A stretch of DNA of 64,000 bases, taken from Guillardia theta CCMP2712. Taxonomy: Eukaryota; Cryptophyceae; Pyrenomonadales; Geminigeraceae. Position numbers and translations under genes: made by a program. The DNA is taken from the NCBI RefSeq assembly GCF_000315625.1, contig NW_005434636.1, positions 331,298 through 395,297 on the forward strand, given 5' to 3'. Every line of letters begins with the position of its first letter. The stretch's first letter is position 1. Shown one piece after another: positions 1-13,706 of this stretch. Under the pieces are notes generated by a model that worked only from the letters and a program-made list of their open reading frames with translations, had not been told where the DNA came from and made no database searches.

Positions 1-2017
<2,017 letters not shown>

Positions 2018-2225
2018 GCTACATGTTTGCATCACATCTATTCTTTCATTAAAGTCTTGTTCTCATCTTTCTCGCATGACCTCTGAGGTCCAGCCAAACT
2101 TTCCTCGTCTCCCCACCCTCTCCCTCCTCCTGTCCATCCACTCACCTTGCCTCAACACGAATGTTGTTTCCCATTCCCGCGCCTCTCTCCACCGCCCTCC
2201 TCCCCTTCGCTCTCCCCGAACCTTC

Positions 2226-3136
2226 TCAGATGCCATTCAGAGTCTCGAGCTTGTTCTGGTAAGCCTGGGAGTACAACTTGGCGGCGGCAGAGAACGGACT
2301 CTCAACTGCATGCTCGTGAGTGGAGGAGGAGGAGGAGGAGGAGGAGGAGGAGGACCATTGATGTCCCTGAACGCGGAGATCTGACAAAACTCCAGAGAGT
2401 TGTTCCTTGCAAACTCTGCTCCTTCGGTGGTATGGACCTGACACAGGAATCAACGACGACAGGGCTGGAGGGCTGCCACCTTGACACGATCTTCCAGGTC
2501 AACCTTGTTGGCAACGACCCTGCAGAGAGATGTTGAGTCAAGTGCACATTGAGAAAGAGATCAACGTACACTCCAGGGAGAACTTTTTCCGGACACTTCT
2601 TTCGCACTGGAGACAAAGTCAGGTTCCACTCCCTAAAGAAGAGGAATGTACCGAGGTCTAGCCATTCGCCCAGGTTTTGAAAGGATTCTGGTTTCGTCAC
2701 ATCGTAGACAAAGATGACAATGTTGGAGTTCTTCCACTGCAAACCACTGTCATTCTTCGAAGGCACCTTCTCACTTGGTTACGTATTGACTTGTTAGGTC
2801 TTTGAAAACTGACTGGCCCGCACAGTCATAGATGTGAAGCTCTACAGTGTAGTCACTCTCTGGCACTTTGATTTCCTTCATCACGAAATCACATCCTGCT
2901 CCACTTCATGAGAACGAACAACGCAACGATATGCTCAACGGTCGATTGCCTGTGGTCATGTTGTATTGCCGAGGATAGTGCGACCCTTTGCTGTGAAACA
3001 TCTGCACAATCGCGCTCTTCCCAACCCCAGCATCGCCTGATGTGTGCATCAAACCGCAAGGCCAATGAATCTATGTTGGATCACCGACAACGATCACTTT
3101 GCATCGCAAGAGGACTCCGAAGTTGGCAGAACTCAT
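2226..3136 (-). CDS. IFT27: IFT27 / RABL4-type small GTPase of intraflagellar transport complex B
   Basis: This is a Rab-like GTPase that pairs with IFT25 in the IFT-B train and acts in the cilium, including BBSome-dependent export. At least five exons can be read on the minus strand. The start is MSSANFGVLLRCKVIVV, and an intron then joins the P-loop GDAGVGKSAIVQMFHSKGSH. Switch II is ELHIYDCAGQSVFKDL, the central strand IVIFVYDVTKPESF, the G4 motif VVANKVDLEDRV and the G5 region EFCQISAF. The end VESPFSAAAKLYSQAYQNKL aligns with the IFT27-specific C-terminus of animals and lacks the prenylation cysteines of true Rabs. It converges with the SCYL1-like gene (209 bases apart). A (TCC)n tract lies in the last intron. 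Family assignment is strong because the C-terminal helix matches as well as the G motifs. Exon borders are approximate. Confidence 0.86.
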
Positions 3137-4258
3137 TGCGGCTGATATTTCAACGGTCCCTCAGGATGCTGTTTTCCGCCAGACGAAGCGAGAAGATTCT
3201 TCCTTATGTTTCACCTGCAAAGGAAAACGTAAATCACGTGTCATGGAAGAAGCACTTTTCTTTACTCAAACTTTTCAGTCCGTCCTTCAATTTCCGATCC
3301 CCAGTTCCTCCATCCTTTCCCCTTCTTCGACCCATCTATTTCTTCTTTGCTACCTAGCTGCCTCCTCCCTTTCGACCTCTATCCTTCTCCTTGCCCTCTT
3401 CTCCTTCCCCGCACGCCTCCCTCTCCTCCCTCCCGCCACCATATTTCGAACAACCGAACTAATCTCAGTCAGCTCAACCAATTAGCATTGAAAGTCCTCT
3501 TTCTAATTCAGTTTTGCCGCTCGGCCGCGGCGCCGCCGGCCGCGCCCGGGCCTCGCGGCGGCCGCCTGACCGTCCGTGAGTCCGGGCCCACCAAGTGACG
3601 GAGCACAAGTTTGTTAGACTTGTACTGTGCCAAGTAATATTCAACGAGGCAAGACAGCATCATGACATCAACTTAAACCGGGCCCCGGGCCCGGCCAAGC
3701 TTCCCTGAGTCCGTCCAGACATGTGAGAGGAGGCTTACGCGGCAAGACGGCTAGGAAGACCCCTGCGATGGCCGGGCAAGACCGTGGCAGACTCTCCTGA
3801 GGAGCTTCCGCCGATCCGATCCGATCGGTGATGATCCGGGCCTCCCTGAGTTGTGACAGTAACTTAGCATCTCAGTACTTCAACACTCAGTGACTGCCGA
3901 CTCAATCCGAGACGGTCGGCCGGGGCCCGGGGCGGCCGCGGGGCCCAGCCAGCCCGGCCCGGGCTGACTCGCGGCAGTACCGTACGACGACGGTACCGGC
4001 GTGACGGCCGACCCGGACTTGAATTGCCGCATCATGGTCATGACAACAGAGAGACTCTGGCAGATGTCACACGCCTACCGTCGTACGGTGTACAGTACGG
4101 TACCGGAGCCCGGAGCCGGGTCGGACAGTCACGCCGGGTCACGACGGCCGGGCGGCAAGCCTCCGGACGCCGGCCGGGCCCGGGCCGGCCTCACAGTCAC
4201 AGTGGCCCTCATCCAGGCAGTCACGCTTGTCCGTAACGCTACCACGCCATTTTGAAAA
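3137..4258. promoter_or_regulatory. Divergent intergenic region with GC-palindromic islands
   Basis: This separates IFT27 (minus) from the Cys-rich gene (plus). Bases 3260-3440 are pyrimidine rich. From about 3520 the DNA becomes very GC rich, with GGCCCGGGCC-type palindromes near 3525-3565, 3677-3700 and 3915-3965. Bases 3970-4110 contain repeated GTACCG/CGGTAC elements. No conserved coding frame is visible. The region is probably a shared promoter; similar islands occur at four other intergenic regions in the window. Confidence 0.5.
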
Positions 4259-5687
4259 ATGGAAACAGCGATGTAAGTTTGGGATACGGTCGAAGGGGAG
4301 GAAGAGAGAGATGGGAATGGAGGAGGATCTCCTCAAAAATGTCATTTGTGACATTCAGATGCGATTTCAATTGATGACTTTTCATCAGTTTGAACTTTGA
4401 GATGCTTGAAGTCTTTCCAGAGGTGACATCAACAATTTTGCTGTCAAACCTTACATGCATGGCAGTTGATTCAAATGATATCAAAACATCTCGATTGCGA
4501 AGGGATTCGAAAATTTGCCTCCGTCAACAAATTGTGATGCAATGTTGTAAACTATCAGCTCAAAGATGTGATAACTTGCAGGATCCGAGAAATGACCTAC
4601 TCCGCTGTGGTGGTTGCCCAATATCAAGAAACACGAATCTTCTTGAAAGGTTGGTCATGAAGTTGCAGTGAGCTTTTTGAATGATTCTTTTCTCCAGGGC
4701 TGTTTCAATCGTTCCAAGAATATGCATTAAAGGATGGTCATATGTATTCTAACAAAATGAAATGCAAAGTATTCAAGGCAACAATTGAGGACATCTGTTC
4801 TTCAGTTGAGATGAATGTGAGTCATCTAATTCAAGCTCATCTTTTGATTTTTGTGGTCAGGATAACTTAGGATTCTTGATGGATAAGTGCTTGGAGACTG
4901 AAAAATGCACACAATATGTTCGATTGCCAAATCTTCTTTCTACAAGTATGAAACATCAACTCAATGACAGAGAGAAACGAGTCATAGCGTTGGTAAGTCG
5001 GTGCAAATTACAACAAATACATTCCTCAGATTTCTTCCGACAGGGAATTCCAATTCAGAAAAGGGTAAGATGCAAGTTTAGCATCAAGAAGCAGAAGCTT
5101 GGGAGGTTCCAAAGTGCTCTATGCGAAGACTGCAAGAAGTACGCTTGCATATTGTGCGAGGACATCTCCACATGTAGCACATGCGCCACCTCGAAATGTT
5201 CGTCTTGCAGGTAAGAGATGGAGGAGTTGCGAGTCTGCAGAGAAATCTGAACGTTCCGCTGAAGGGATTCGGAAACTTTCTTTGTCCGGTGCGATTGCTG
5301 TGAACGTGTAACTTGCCAGAATTGTGCCATGGCCGACAGGTTGAATTGCCACAACTGCTGTATCTATGTCGCTGACAGAATGGCAGCTCAAGGTGTCCGA
5401 GTTGCCCCTTCTTCTCACAGTTGTGTTCAAAGTGCACGCACATGCCACATTGCGAGATCTGCGGGCTCCATTGCAAAAAGCCTCCAAGGTGAATCATCGA
5501 GGATGGAATGCAAGAATGAAAGTCTGATCAGTCCCTCTCTTAGGGTCTGTGAGTCCTGCGGAGTTTCTTCGTGCGATTCTTGCATTCCCTTGTCATCTGT
5601 CTGCATGGTAAGTCCGCCTTCTTTGACCAGCTTCTGGTTCCCCCTTGACTCTCGTGCCAGCAATGTGGTCAGTACAGTCTCTGGTAG
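4259..5687 (+). CDS. Multi-exon cysteine-rich CxxC-repeat protein, function unknown
   Basis: I do not recognise this gene, but its frame can be followed through about nine exons. The start METAI lies at 4259, with a donor at 4273 and an acceptor at 4388, leading into LNFEMLEVFPEVTSTILLSN. A helical N-terminal part follows (KVFKATIEDICSSVEMN; DNLGFLMDKCLETEKCTQYV). The second half is a run of Cys pairs: ALCEDCKKYACILCED, CSTCATSKCSSCR, VRCDCCERVTCQNC, LCSKCTHMPHCEICGLHC and VCESCGVSSCDSCI. The end CMQCGQYSLW stops at 5687. The even CxxC spacing suggests several structural zinc sites, but it matches neither RING nor PHD spacing. The N-terminus loosely resembles an F-box, so a substrate adaptor is possible but weakly supported. 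Intron borders fit GT-AG and keep the Cys-rich frame open, which supports a real gene. Confidence 0.6.
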
Positions 5688-5736
5688 ATGTACCTTCAAT
5701 AAACTCCAGTTGACTTGCTTTTGTGTCCTTTGACGT

Positions 5737-8700
5737 TCAGCTCACTGATGAATTGAATTCCTCCGATTCTTGTCCCGATTGATTGATTTCATTGCTGCTC
5801 TGTTCGACTTCCTCCTTGTCTTCCTTCTGTTTCTGCCCTTGGCTTTCTGCACCCTCCTTCTCCTTGCCTTCCTGGTTCTGTACGTACTCGTCTTGCTCCT
5901 CCTTTTCAATCTTCTCCTCCTCAGCTTCTTGTTTCCTCTCTTTGACCTCGACCTCATCGTTCAGATGCTTCTGCGATTTACCTTGCAAGGTCGCTCCTCG
6001 CAGAAAGTCTCTGATCACCAGCGCATGCTTGATCTCCTGAATCTCGAGGATCCGAGCTTTCCTTGCGTCCCGCAGCTTCTGGGGGATGATAGAAGGCATC
6101 CTCCACAAGGCGATGGTGAACATCAAGTCCTCCCACGAGACTGGAGGTACATGTCAGGACCTGCTCACAATGGATATCCGAGCAGACAATGTTACCCGCG
6201 TTTTGGAATTCTTCTGTCTTCTTCCACGCGAAGTTGAAGTCGAACTGCTTGAGGGCAGCGACGTCAGGGTTGAGGGCACCAGAGGATTGGGGGGTGATGT
6301 AAGAGATGAAACTGTTCTTGCCCTTGTTCCCCTTGCTCGAGTTTCTCTCCCGCATGATCAAGTGAAGTTCCGCGCGGATGAACTTGAGGTAAGTTCGGTT
6401 CATCCTCTGATTCGTCTGCCTCCTAGCAGACAGACTAGCAAACCCCATCGGAACAGGTAGATCACGCATGAAGGGCTCGAGACAGTTGACTGGCAGCCGT
6501 CCCGTCCCCTTATCATACCTGCGAAAGATGTCTGCGTAGTGCTGGACCTGAGGGAAGGTGATAGTCAAAGGACAGAACAGAAGCAATGAGAGCAGACCTG
6601 ATTGATCCCCTCGCTTTCCTCCACCTCTTCATCAACGTCGGTTGACGCTTCTTGTATGACAAAAGAAAAGTTGTCGAGAATCATTCCAACAAACAGATTG
6701 ATTAGCATCCCTTCGCATATTAGCTTGAAGCAAACGAAGTATATCGCCGTTCCAGTCTTGTAAAATCCACAGTCACCAAAACTGTAGTTCTTTCCGCTGT
6801 AGCCAACGATATAATCTGAGCTGAACTGATAAGTACAGAAAGGTGGCAGAATACTGAGATCCTCCAGCATCTCCTGCCATTCATCTCCAGTCAAAATCTG
6901 CAGACTGGTGACAAACGAGGAGCCGAGAGTGTCGAAGTTAGCCGTTGGGCCGATCCTGACTCCACTGCGTGTGAGGCCGAAGAGCTGTACTGCTACAGCA
7001 GCGAAGATGATGTAGATGAGAAAGAGCATTGAGATGACGTTGATGAATTGAGGTAGACATAGGAGAAAAGTTTCGAGAATCACTCGTACCGGTCGAATCT
7101 GATTGAGCAGTCGAAAAACTCGAACAAGCCGCAATCCTTTGAGAAATTGCAGGTATGACGCCGTGTTGCCTGACAGTAGCATAAAGGAGGTCAGGACTAT
7201 GCCCAAGTCAAAGATTCGCCATCGGTCGATGAAGAATCCTTTCAACCCATACGCGAGAAAGTTCATGGCAACTTCAATCCCTAGCAGAATGTAGGTACAA
7301 ATATTCTGCCAGTAGATCATCTTGCTCAAAAGATCGCTAGCATCCGAATGGTCCGCTAGCATAAACCCGACATTGACAGCAATGAAGAATAGCGATGTTG
7401 CCTTAAAGGTTTGAGTTTCAACAATCTTACGGATCTTCACCGTAGATTTTGGGTACTTGTGGGCAGTGACTTTCGGCTTGTAGAGTTGAACTCTTAGAAT
7501 AAAGTTGTAGAGGTCTTTTTCCGCAGATGATGTTCCCTTGTTGACAGTGAAAGCATCTACAATGAAGCCAATCATTAGGTTCCAGATAAAGAAAGACCCG
7601 ATAGCTATGTATATCACGAAAAAAAATGCATTTTCAGAGTGCGCATCCTGCAAAGGACTTGTATCCACAGTTGTAACATCCATTGCACTTTGCATGACGG
7701 AGACATACTTGATTGTTGTGACTTTGAACAAAGTCAAAGCTGAAGTCCAAAAGTTGTCAAAATTGTGCCGCTGGTTAGTCCATGAGCTAGCGTACAGTAT
7801 CCTGTTATTGCTGTTAACGAAAGTTCCACTGCAGCTCGCTTTCCCTAGCGGGTAACTCACACTCGGATCCGAGCAGCTGAAAAATTTTCCACCAAACAAA
7901 CCCATAGCAACTATTCCAAAGGCTGAGATTATGAAGCCCAAGAAAAAGAAGATGTAACAGAGAGGCACCAGTGACAGAACAAGTGCATTAATCGTGTTTC
8001 TCATACCCCTGTTCTGCTTCATGACTCTCAGAGGCCTCAACGCTCTTACAAGCCTCAAAATCTTTGCATTTGAAAGCGACTGGAATTTCACTAAATTTTG
8101 GAGCCAGGAGACGCAGAGTACAACAAAGTCCAAGACATTCCAAGGGGATCGGAGATAGGCTCCCTCTGAGAAAATGAAACCAACATTCATGATCCTGATA
8201 AAGCTCTCTACCGAAAAAATGATGTTGAATATCAAATCTGTGATACGGGAAATCGAAGGGCTAATGAGATACGGATAGTTTGGAATATCATCATATGGAG
8301 CTAGAGTGAATAAAAACACGCAACTGCAGATTATGCAAACCAAAACAAACCCTTCGAAGATTTCCGATTCACCAATCCGTATGAAAATCCGGCGAAATAG
8401 CATTGACTTAGGAAAGATGAAACAGGCGTAGTCAGCGTAAAGCCTTTTTCCTTCGTCATCTTCGACCATAGACCCTTCTACTGTGCTCGAGTTAGACTGA
8501 TACAGCACAAGCTTCGACGACAAGCCTCGCTGAACTGCCACCTCAAAAGCTGATATTTTCGTAGAATCCTTTCCAAAACTTTGATCCTCCTGCAAAGATT
8601 CCTGTTTCGAAGTTCCTGGAAAAGAGTCAATCATACACTCAACAAACCCTCATCATTTGTACCGTCACCTGCTGGCATGTCTCCAACCAAACTCACAGTC

Positions 8701-11700
8701 GGTAACTTCTCTTCCACCTGTGAATCGCTTTCTACAATCGAACTAGGCTGAATGACCTCTTCTGGTCGCACGCGAGATCTGTCGCTGTCATGTGGCAGAA
8801 CTGGAAATCTCTTTCGAGCTTTCCTCAAGTTCGAGAAAGTCTTCGCAAACATAGATCTGAGAGACTGAATAGCTTGCGATGCCTCTTCATTTTCTTTCTT
8901 GAAAGTGACATCGAAGGTGAAGTTTTGAATGATGATGGCCACCAACAGATTGATAAGCAGAATCTGCGAAAGAGTCAACGCACTTGGGCTTACGTAATCA
9001 ACAATCACCTGACAGAAAAAAAGTACAAAATAGACAAAGAATGCTGCTGAGAGCTGCCCAACGAATGTTTCTTTTACATGAATCGCGCTGTAAAGTATTC
9101 TGGACCAAGAGTCACCGGCAGTGAGCTGGAAGATGGTCAGGAAGGCATAACCAACGCTGGAGAAGTTCGAACGGGATATCGCGTCCAAAGTGTCTCCAAA
9201 AAGGAACCTTCCAATCGTTGCAAACGAGATCATCCAAACCAAGCAGAACACTGCAAGATTCAAAAATGATCCGAGACTGTTGACAGAAGTTGATAACAGG
9301 CCCTTAAGCAATGGAAAGTGTCTGCATAGTCGAAAAATCCTGAACGACTGCGAGAATTTGAAGAAATCTCCTGTAGAAGGAGATAACCCAGTGAATCCGA
9401 GAAGAAGCAGTAAGAGATCAATTCGAGCTCTCCATAAAAACCTTAAAAAGCTTCTGCATTCGATGAAAAACAACCAAGCATCGACTGTGTACACGAATAT
9501 ACAAACCACAATGATTGCAAAATAAATACTAGAATGAGATGCAGAGGCTTCGTACGTATCCAATCCGAGGATGATGACATGTGCAATGACAACCAACGAC
9601 AGAAAATGCTGATATATTGCATTAGTTCGCACAGCTTTTGCAGCCTCGAGTAGAAGCTTTTCATCATAATTCATTTGAGCATTTATAGATGGATGAAATG
9701 CCAAGTTTTCGAATTCATTGTAGACACCAGAATAACTTTTGATTCTACAGACAACTGGTCAGTAAATATGCAATCAAATAAATATCTTCACCGTTCATTA
9801 TCCGGCAAACTCAATGGAAGTCTGTTCGAAGCGTCTTCAATGATAATGGATGGCTGAATACGTCGGAATGTCTCTGTCACAATACCCACGAAGAATCCCA
9901 AATCCATCCAGTGGCATAAAATAAGGATAAAAGGATAAAACAAAAATGTAATGAACCATACTTGATACTGGCTTTGATAGGAAAACCAAAGGACATCATA
10001 TGCATTGTCAGGAAATATCCACTGCGATATCGCAAGAACGGCTCCGAAAAAGTGATCAAAGTGCATCAGACCGAAGTAACCAAACTGCAAAACATTTGGA
10101 GGTGTCAATCATCTTTACAATCACACAGGCAATCACTTACATCCTCAACATTTCCTACTGTCTCGCACATTTGAGTGACTGCGGCTTGACCTTGCTGTAA
10201 GAAAAGACTCATTTGACAGGTGTGATATCTGCCTTTGTGATCTAGAGGATATTGTCCATCATACTGTCCGGGCGTTGAGTTCTGTAAAATATCGCACATC
10301 TTGAAAAACTGATATCCTCCGGTAACGCTCACATTCCAAGGTTCCACACTAAAGCCATAACTGGAAACTAAAGGAGCTTGGCATGCAGGACTCCAGCTTT
10401 GAGTTGAAACAGCTGTACATGCAAAGTTTTCGATGAGAACTTGTACACACCTGTTAAATCATAACGTCAAAAGAAACAGTCAAAGCTTTGAAAATGTAAA
10501 AACCTCCTTCGGAAAGCAGATTGGTATACTGATACTCCAAATATGGCAAAAGTAAAGACAAAGCAGACAAGAATCAGAAGTGCACTCCACATTTGGCTCA
10601 ACCCAACATCAAGTGTCAAAACCATCCATTTCAGCTTTTCGAATGAGTTCATCACTCGTAGCAGCCTAAAAACCCTCAAAAAGCGAAATGAAGCAAAAGA
10701 TATGCCTGTTATACTGTCGACACATCAAAACGTTTCTGAAAAAAAATTAAGTTTACCTGAAGAGCGACAGGATGATATCCACCACACCAGCAACCAAAAC
10801 GAGAAAATCGATTGTGTGGAACTTGGACTTTCTAAGATAATAATGTGCATCATTGAAGCACCCCATAGCGATGCAGCCAACCAAAATTTCAATTCCGAGG
10901 AAACCGAAAAGAATAATGTTCAGCAAGTTGAATCTCGCCAACCAGTTGTATCGAACATCATAGGTCCTTGCATCCATATTATGAGACCCTGCATGATCTG
11001 TAGATAGAAATGCAATTGCTGATGCCCCCAGTCCATGCAAAACAGCGAGAAAAAAGTGAAAAGTTACCCAATACTTGTTATCAAAAACTTTCAGACAAAA
11101 CATTCGGAAGCGACTTTCCTTAGGAAATCCAGGAAAGCGTATGTCCCAGAAGCTGAGTGAAAAACTGGATGAGGCTATTCCTTCAAATTTTTGATAAGGA
11201 TCTGTCGACAAAGGGAAGGTTTTTTCTGGATTTGCATCAGGAGCTTGACGCAGGGAGTTCCCCCTAAAACTTGTCGTATTTTTCGCCTCTTCTTCGCTCG
11301 ATTTGCTCAGACTACGTTTTAATGTTGCATGCGACTTTGTTTCCAGATCAGCCAAATCTATGATCTCCAAATCAGCATCGACTCTTAGTTTCTCACGAGA
11401 TACAGGTCCCACTGCATTCTGTTCCAGTTGACGGTTTTCTTTTTCTTCAACTTCGTCAGCCTCGTCAGATTTTGCGACAGGATTGTTCTCCGATAGGTTT
11501 ATGTTAGGAGCCTGAGCACCTTCGAGCATGGTTGCCCTGATAGATCTAGAAGACTGTTGCCCTGTTAGTGCTTGATGAGGGCGCGGAGTCGACCCCTTGA
11601 AAACGCCTCCTGATCTCTATCATAAGCATACGGGAACGAACAAGCACAGCTATTACCGTTAGAAGGTTGTACAGAGTTCATACCTTCAAGGGCCTTTTGC

Positions 11701-11839
11701 TTCTCAATCAAGGCGTCGAGCAGCGCTTTTGCCTGATACGATGTCACCGCTTTTGTTACGGTTTCCAGCTGCAGTAGCGGATTCTCACCTCTCGCAGCAT
11801 TTCATCCCTCCAGGGCTCAGAATCCTTGGAATCTGACAT
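5737..11839 (-). CDS. Four-domain voltage-gated cation channel (CaV/NaV/NALCN superfamily) with D/D/K/D filter
   Basis: This is a plasma- or flagellar-membrane cation channel of about 1,900 residues with four six-helix domains. Domain I is at about 9790-11300, II at 8640-9700, III at 7540-8450 and IV at 6610-7420. Arg-rich S4 helices are present: FRFLRVFRLLRV (I), FRIFRLCRHF (II), KILRLVRALRPLRV (III) and LRLVRVFRLLNQIRPVRV (IV). Aligning the pore loops puts Asp (FPDNAYDVL), Asp (TAGDSWSRIL), Lys (TTIKYVSVM) and Asp (LTGDEWQEML) at the selectivity position. A CaV-type EF-hand region follows domain IV (DIFRRYDKGTGRLP), then a charged coiled-coil tail. The short III-IV linker has no IFM-type inactivation motif. 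I chose the start MSDSKDSEPW; it needs a 20-base first intron (11769-11788), so MTSYQAKALL at 11747 is an alternative. Permeability cannot be read with certainty; Lys in domain III suggests Na+ or mixed conduction. Confidence 0.9.
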
Positions 11840-12325
11840 GGTGGTCTTGAACTCCCAGAGCCAGTTAACAAAGTTTCCTGCTATTTAAGATGAAGTTCCT
11901 GATGTTCAGAAATGCGGATGAACTTGCGCGGTTGCAGCCGTTTCACCATCCTATCTTGTAACATGTGTATCGGAGCATGGAATCTTACCCCCGCGGCGAG
12001 AAGGTGCAAGGGAGAGGGAAGAGTGACACGTGTTATCAAGAAGAGAAAGACGAGGTCTGCTACAAACTCGCAACATTTTCCCGCTTCACCACTGACCCAT
12101 GGCGCTGGAGTTTGCTGGACATTTCCACAAATTCACTGACACAGATCTGATACACAAAAGCAAACTCTTTCAAGTCGGCATCAAGATTTCCCCGAGGCGG
12201 GCTTACACATAAAGAGAGGAGTACAACATGCTAGGTTTCAGCTTCGAAAGGCGCGTATGATGCTGGTTGAAAAGGAGAGAACAGGATCATGCATCAGGAA
12301 GTTGTAGTAGCTGACATCCACAGCA
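11840..12325. promoter_or_regulatory. Divergent intergenic region
   Basis: This separates the channel (minus) and the PH-UBA gene (plus). It has mixed composition, and no repeat, clear TATA box or conserved open frame is visible. It is presumably a shared promoter. Confidence 0.35.
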
Positions 12326-13598
12326 ATGAAGAAATGGATTAAGGATGGTGGAAAGAGCTTCTTCTCTGCGCTCACAGCCCACCGCGGAGGCAGTCAGGAA
12401 GCCGATGATGCAGGAGGAGATTCGGATCCAGAATTTCCCTCCAACACCTCTGGGTCGATAAATTCTCAGCCCAAAAAGATGACAGCTGGATCGAGAGTAC
12501 TTGTGCCTTCCACCACCAAACAGACCAAGTCACAATTCGAGGATTATCTGAATCAAAGTGCTGTTTCAGTTTTAGAAGGAGATTTGATGAAGAGAAAGGG
12601 TCGTGGAATAGGTAAAGCTTGGGTTCGGCAACATTTTGTTCTTCGTAAGGACGCTTTATATTACGGACCATGCACCGGGTTCACGTACAAAGAGAAGAAG
12701 ATTGCTCTCTCTCGTGTTCACATTGGCTCGGCAGAACATTACACCAACAAGGTGGGCATGTCTCTTCCAGTTTTCAACCGTGTATGTTGATATGTTGATT
12801 TGGCTTCCAGGAAAATGCATTTGGTGTCCTTGATTCTTCGTCAAAGTCACTGCATGTCATGTCTGCTGAAAGCGAAAGGAGCATGATCGAATGGGTGAAA
12901 ACTTTGATTGCGGTACAAGTTGCTTTGGAGAACAGGTACAAACCTCAAAACGCTGCGCGGCCAAGATCAGCGCTTCAGAGCAGCAGGAATCAAAAGTGAT
13001 TGAGATCCATGCGTGTCTCAATTACCTAATTGCCCCTTTGGTAGACATCCCGAGATTCCATCTTTGCCAAATCTCTTAAAGAAACACACTGCAAAACAAA
13101 GTGCAGCACAAGACAGCCTGCAAGATCAAGATGAAATGATTTTGAAGACCAACCGAGAATGCAACAGATCTACGGACCACTTAACAGATAGCAGCGAAGA
13201 CGAGACCTTCACTAGACCATCAGTGAGCAAGAATGTGGAAAGGTTCTTCGTTTCTTCCGTATCGGAAACAAGGTCCTGACTTGCATATATTAATTGCAGG
13301 GGAGACTTAGAAGGACTACAGGAAGCACTGTTCAATCTAGATTTATCCAAGGCCTATGCTTTCATTGATGTGAGATCACTGAGCATGACGGCATCATTGA
13401 GTTTCTTATTCCTTGGGTCAGGAAGGTGTGGACCCTGCTTTACTTGATTTTGGGAGAGTTCCCACAATGTTGTATGAGAAAGAACTGATTGCGATGAAAA
13501 AGATGGGATTCATGGATCAGAATAGAAACTGCCTGGTGCTTTTACAATGCAAAGGCAAACTAGATGCTGCGGTAATCAAGTTATCACGGGATCGCTAA
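12326..13598 (+). CDS. PH domain protein with C-terminal UBA-like domain
   Basis: This is a predicted membrane-recruited adaptor. The N-terminus is basic and Ser-rich. A pleckstrin-homology domain begins near residue 85 (VLEGDLMKRKGRGIGKAWVR, then HFVLRKDALYYG and KKIALSRVHIG). After an intron near 12750-12810 it ends with NAFGVLDSSSKSLHVMSAES and the Trp-containing helix MIEWVKTLIAVQVALENR, which is the classic PH C-terminal Trp. A disordered acidic/Ser linker follows. The last exon begins after 13420 and encodes ELIAMKKMGFMDQNRNCLVL and GKLDAAVIKLSRDR, which fits the three-helix UBA fold (MGF loop, final AAV-KL helix). PH domains bind phosphoinositides and UBA domains bind ubiquitin, so a link between membrane and ubiquitin is inferred. 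The start was chosen as the first in-frame Met. It lies divergent from the channel gene. Confidence 0.75.
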
Positions 13599-13706
13599 CA
13601 TAGTCTCTGTATTCATATTGATTACATGGAATATAAAAAATGTCGACAAACAAGAATTCGCAAAACAAAAAAATCACGACGACATCTTCAGGTCAAACTC
13701 TGCAAC

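Noticed and set aside
3301-3485. Ser/Leu/Pro-rich plus frames just upstream of IFT27
   Set aside because: The DNA is simply pyrimidine rich, as before several other genes here, and no conserved motif or splice continuation is seen.
5770-6460. Leu/Phe-rich plus open frames resembling a membrane protein
   Set aside because: They are the complement of the acidic Lys/Glu coiled-coil tail of the channel; Glu/Lys codons read as Leu/Phe on the other strand.
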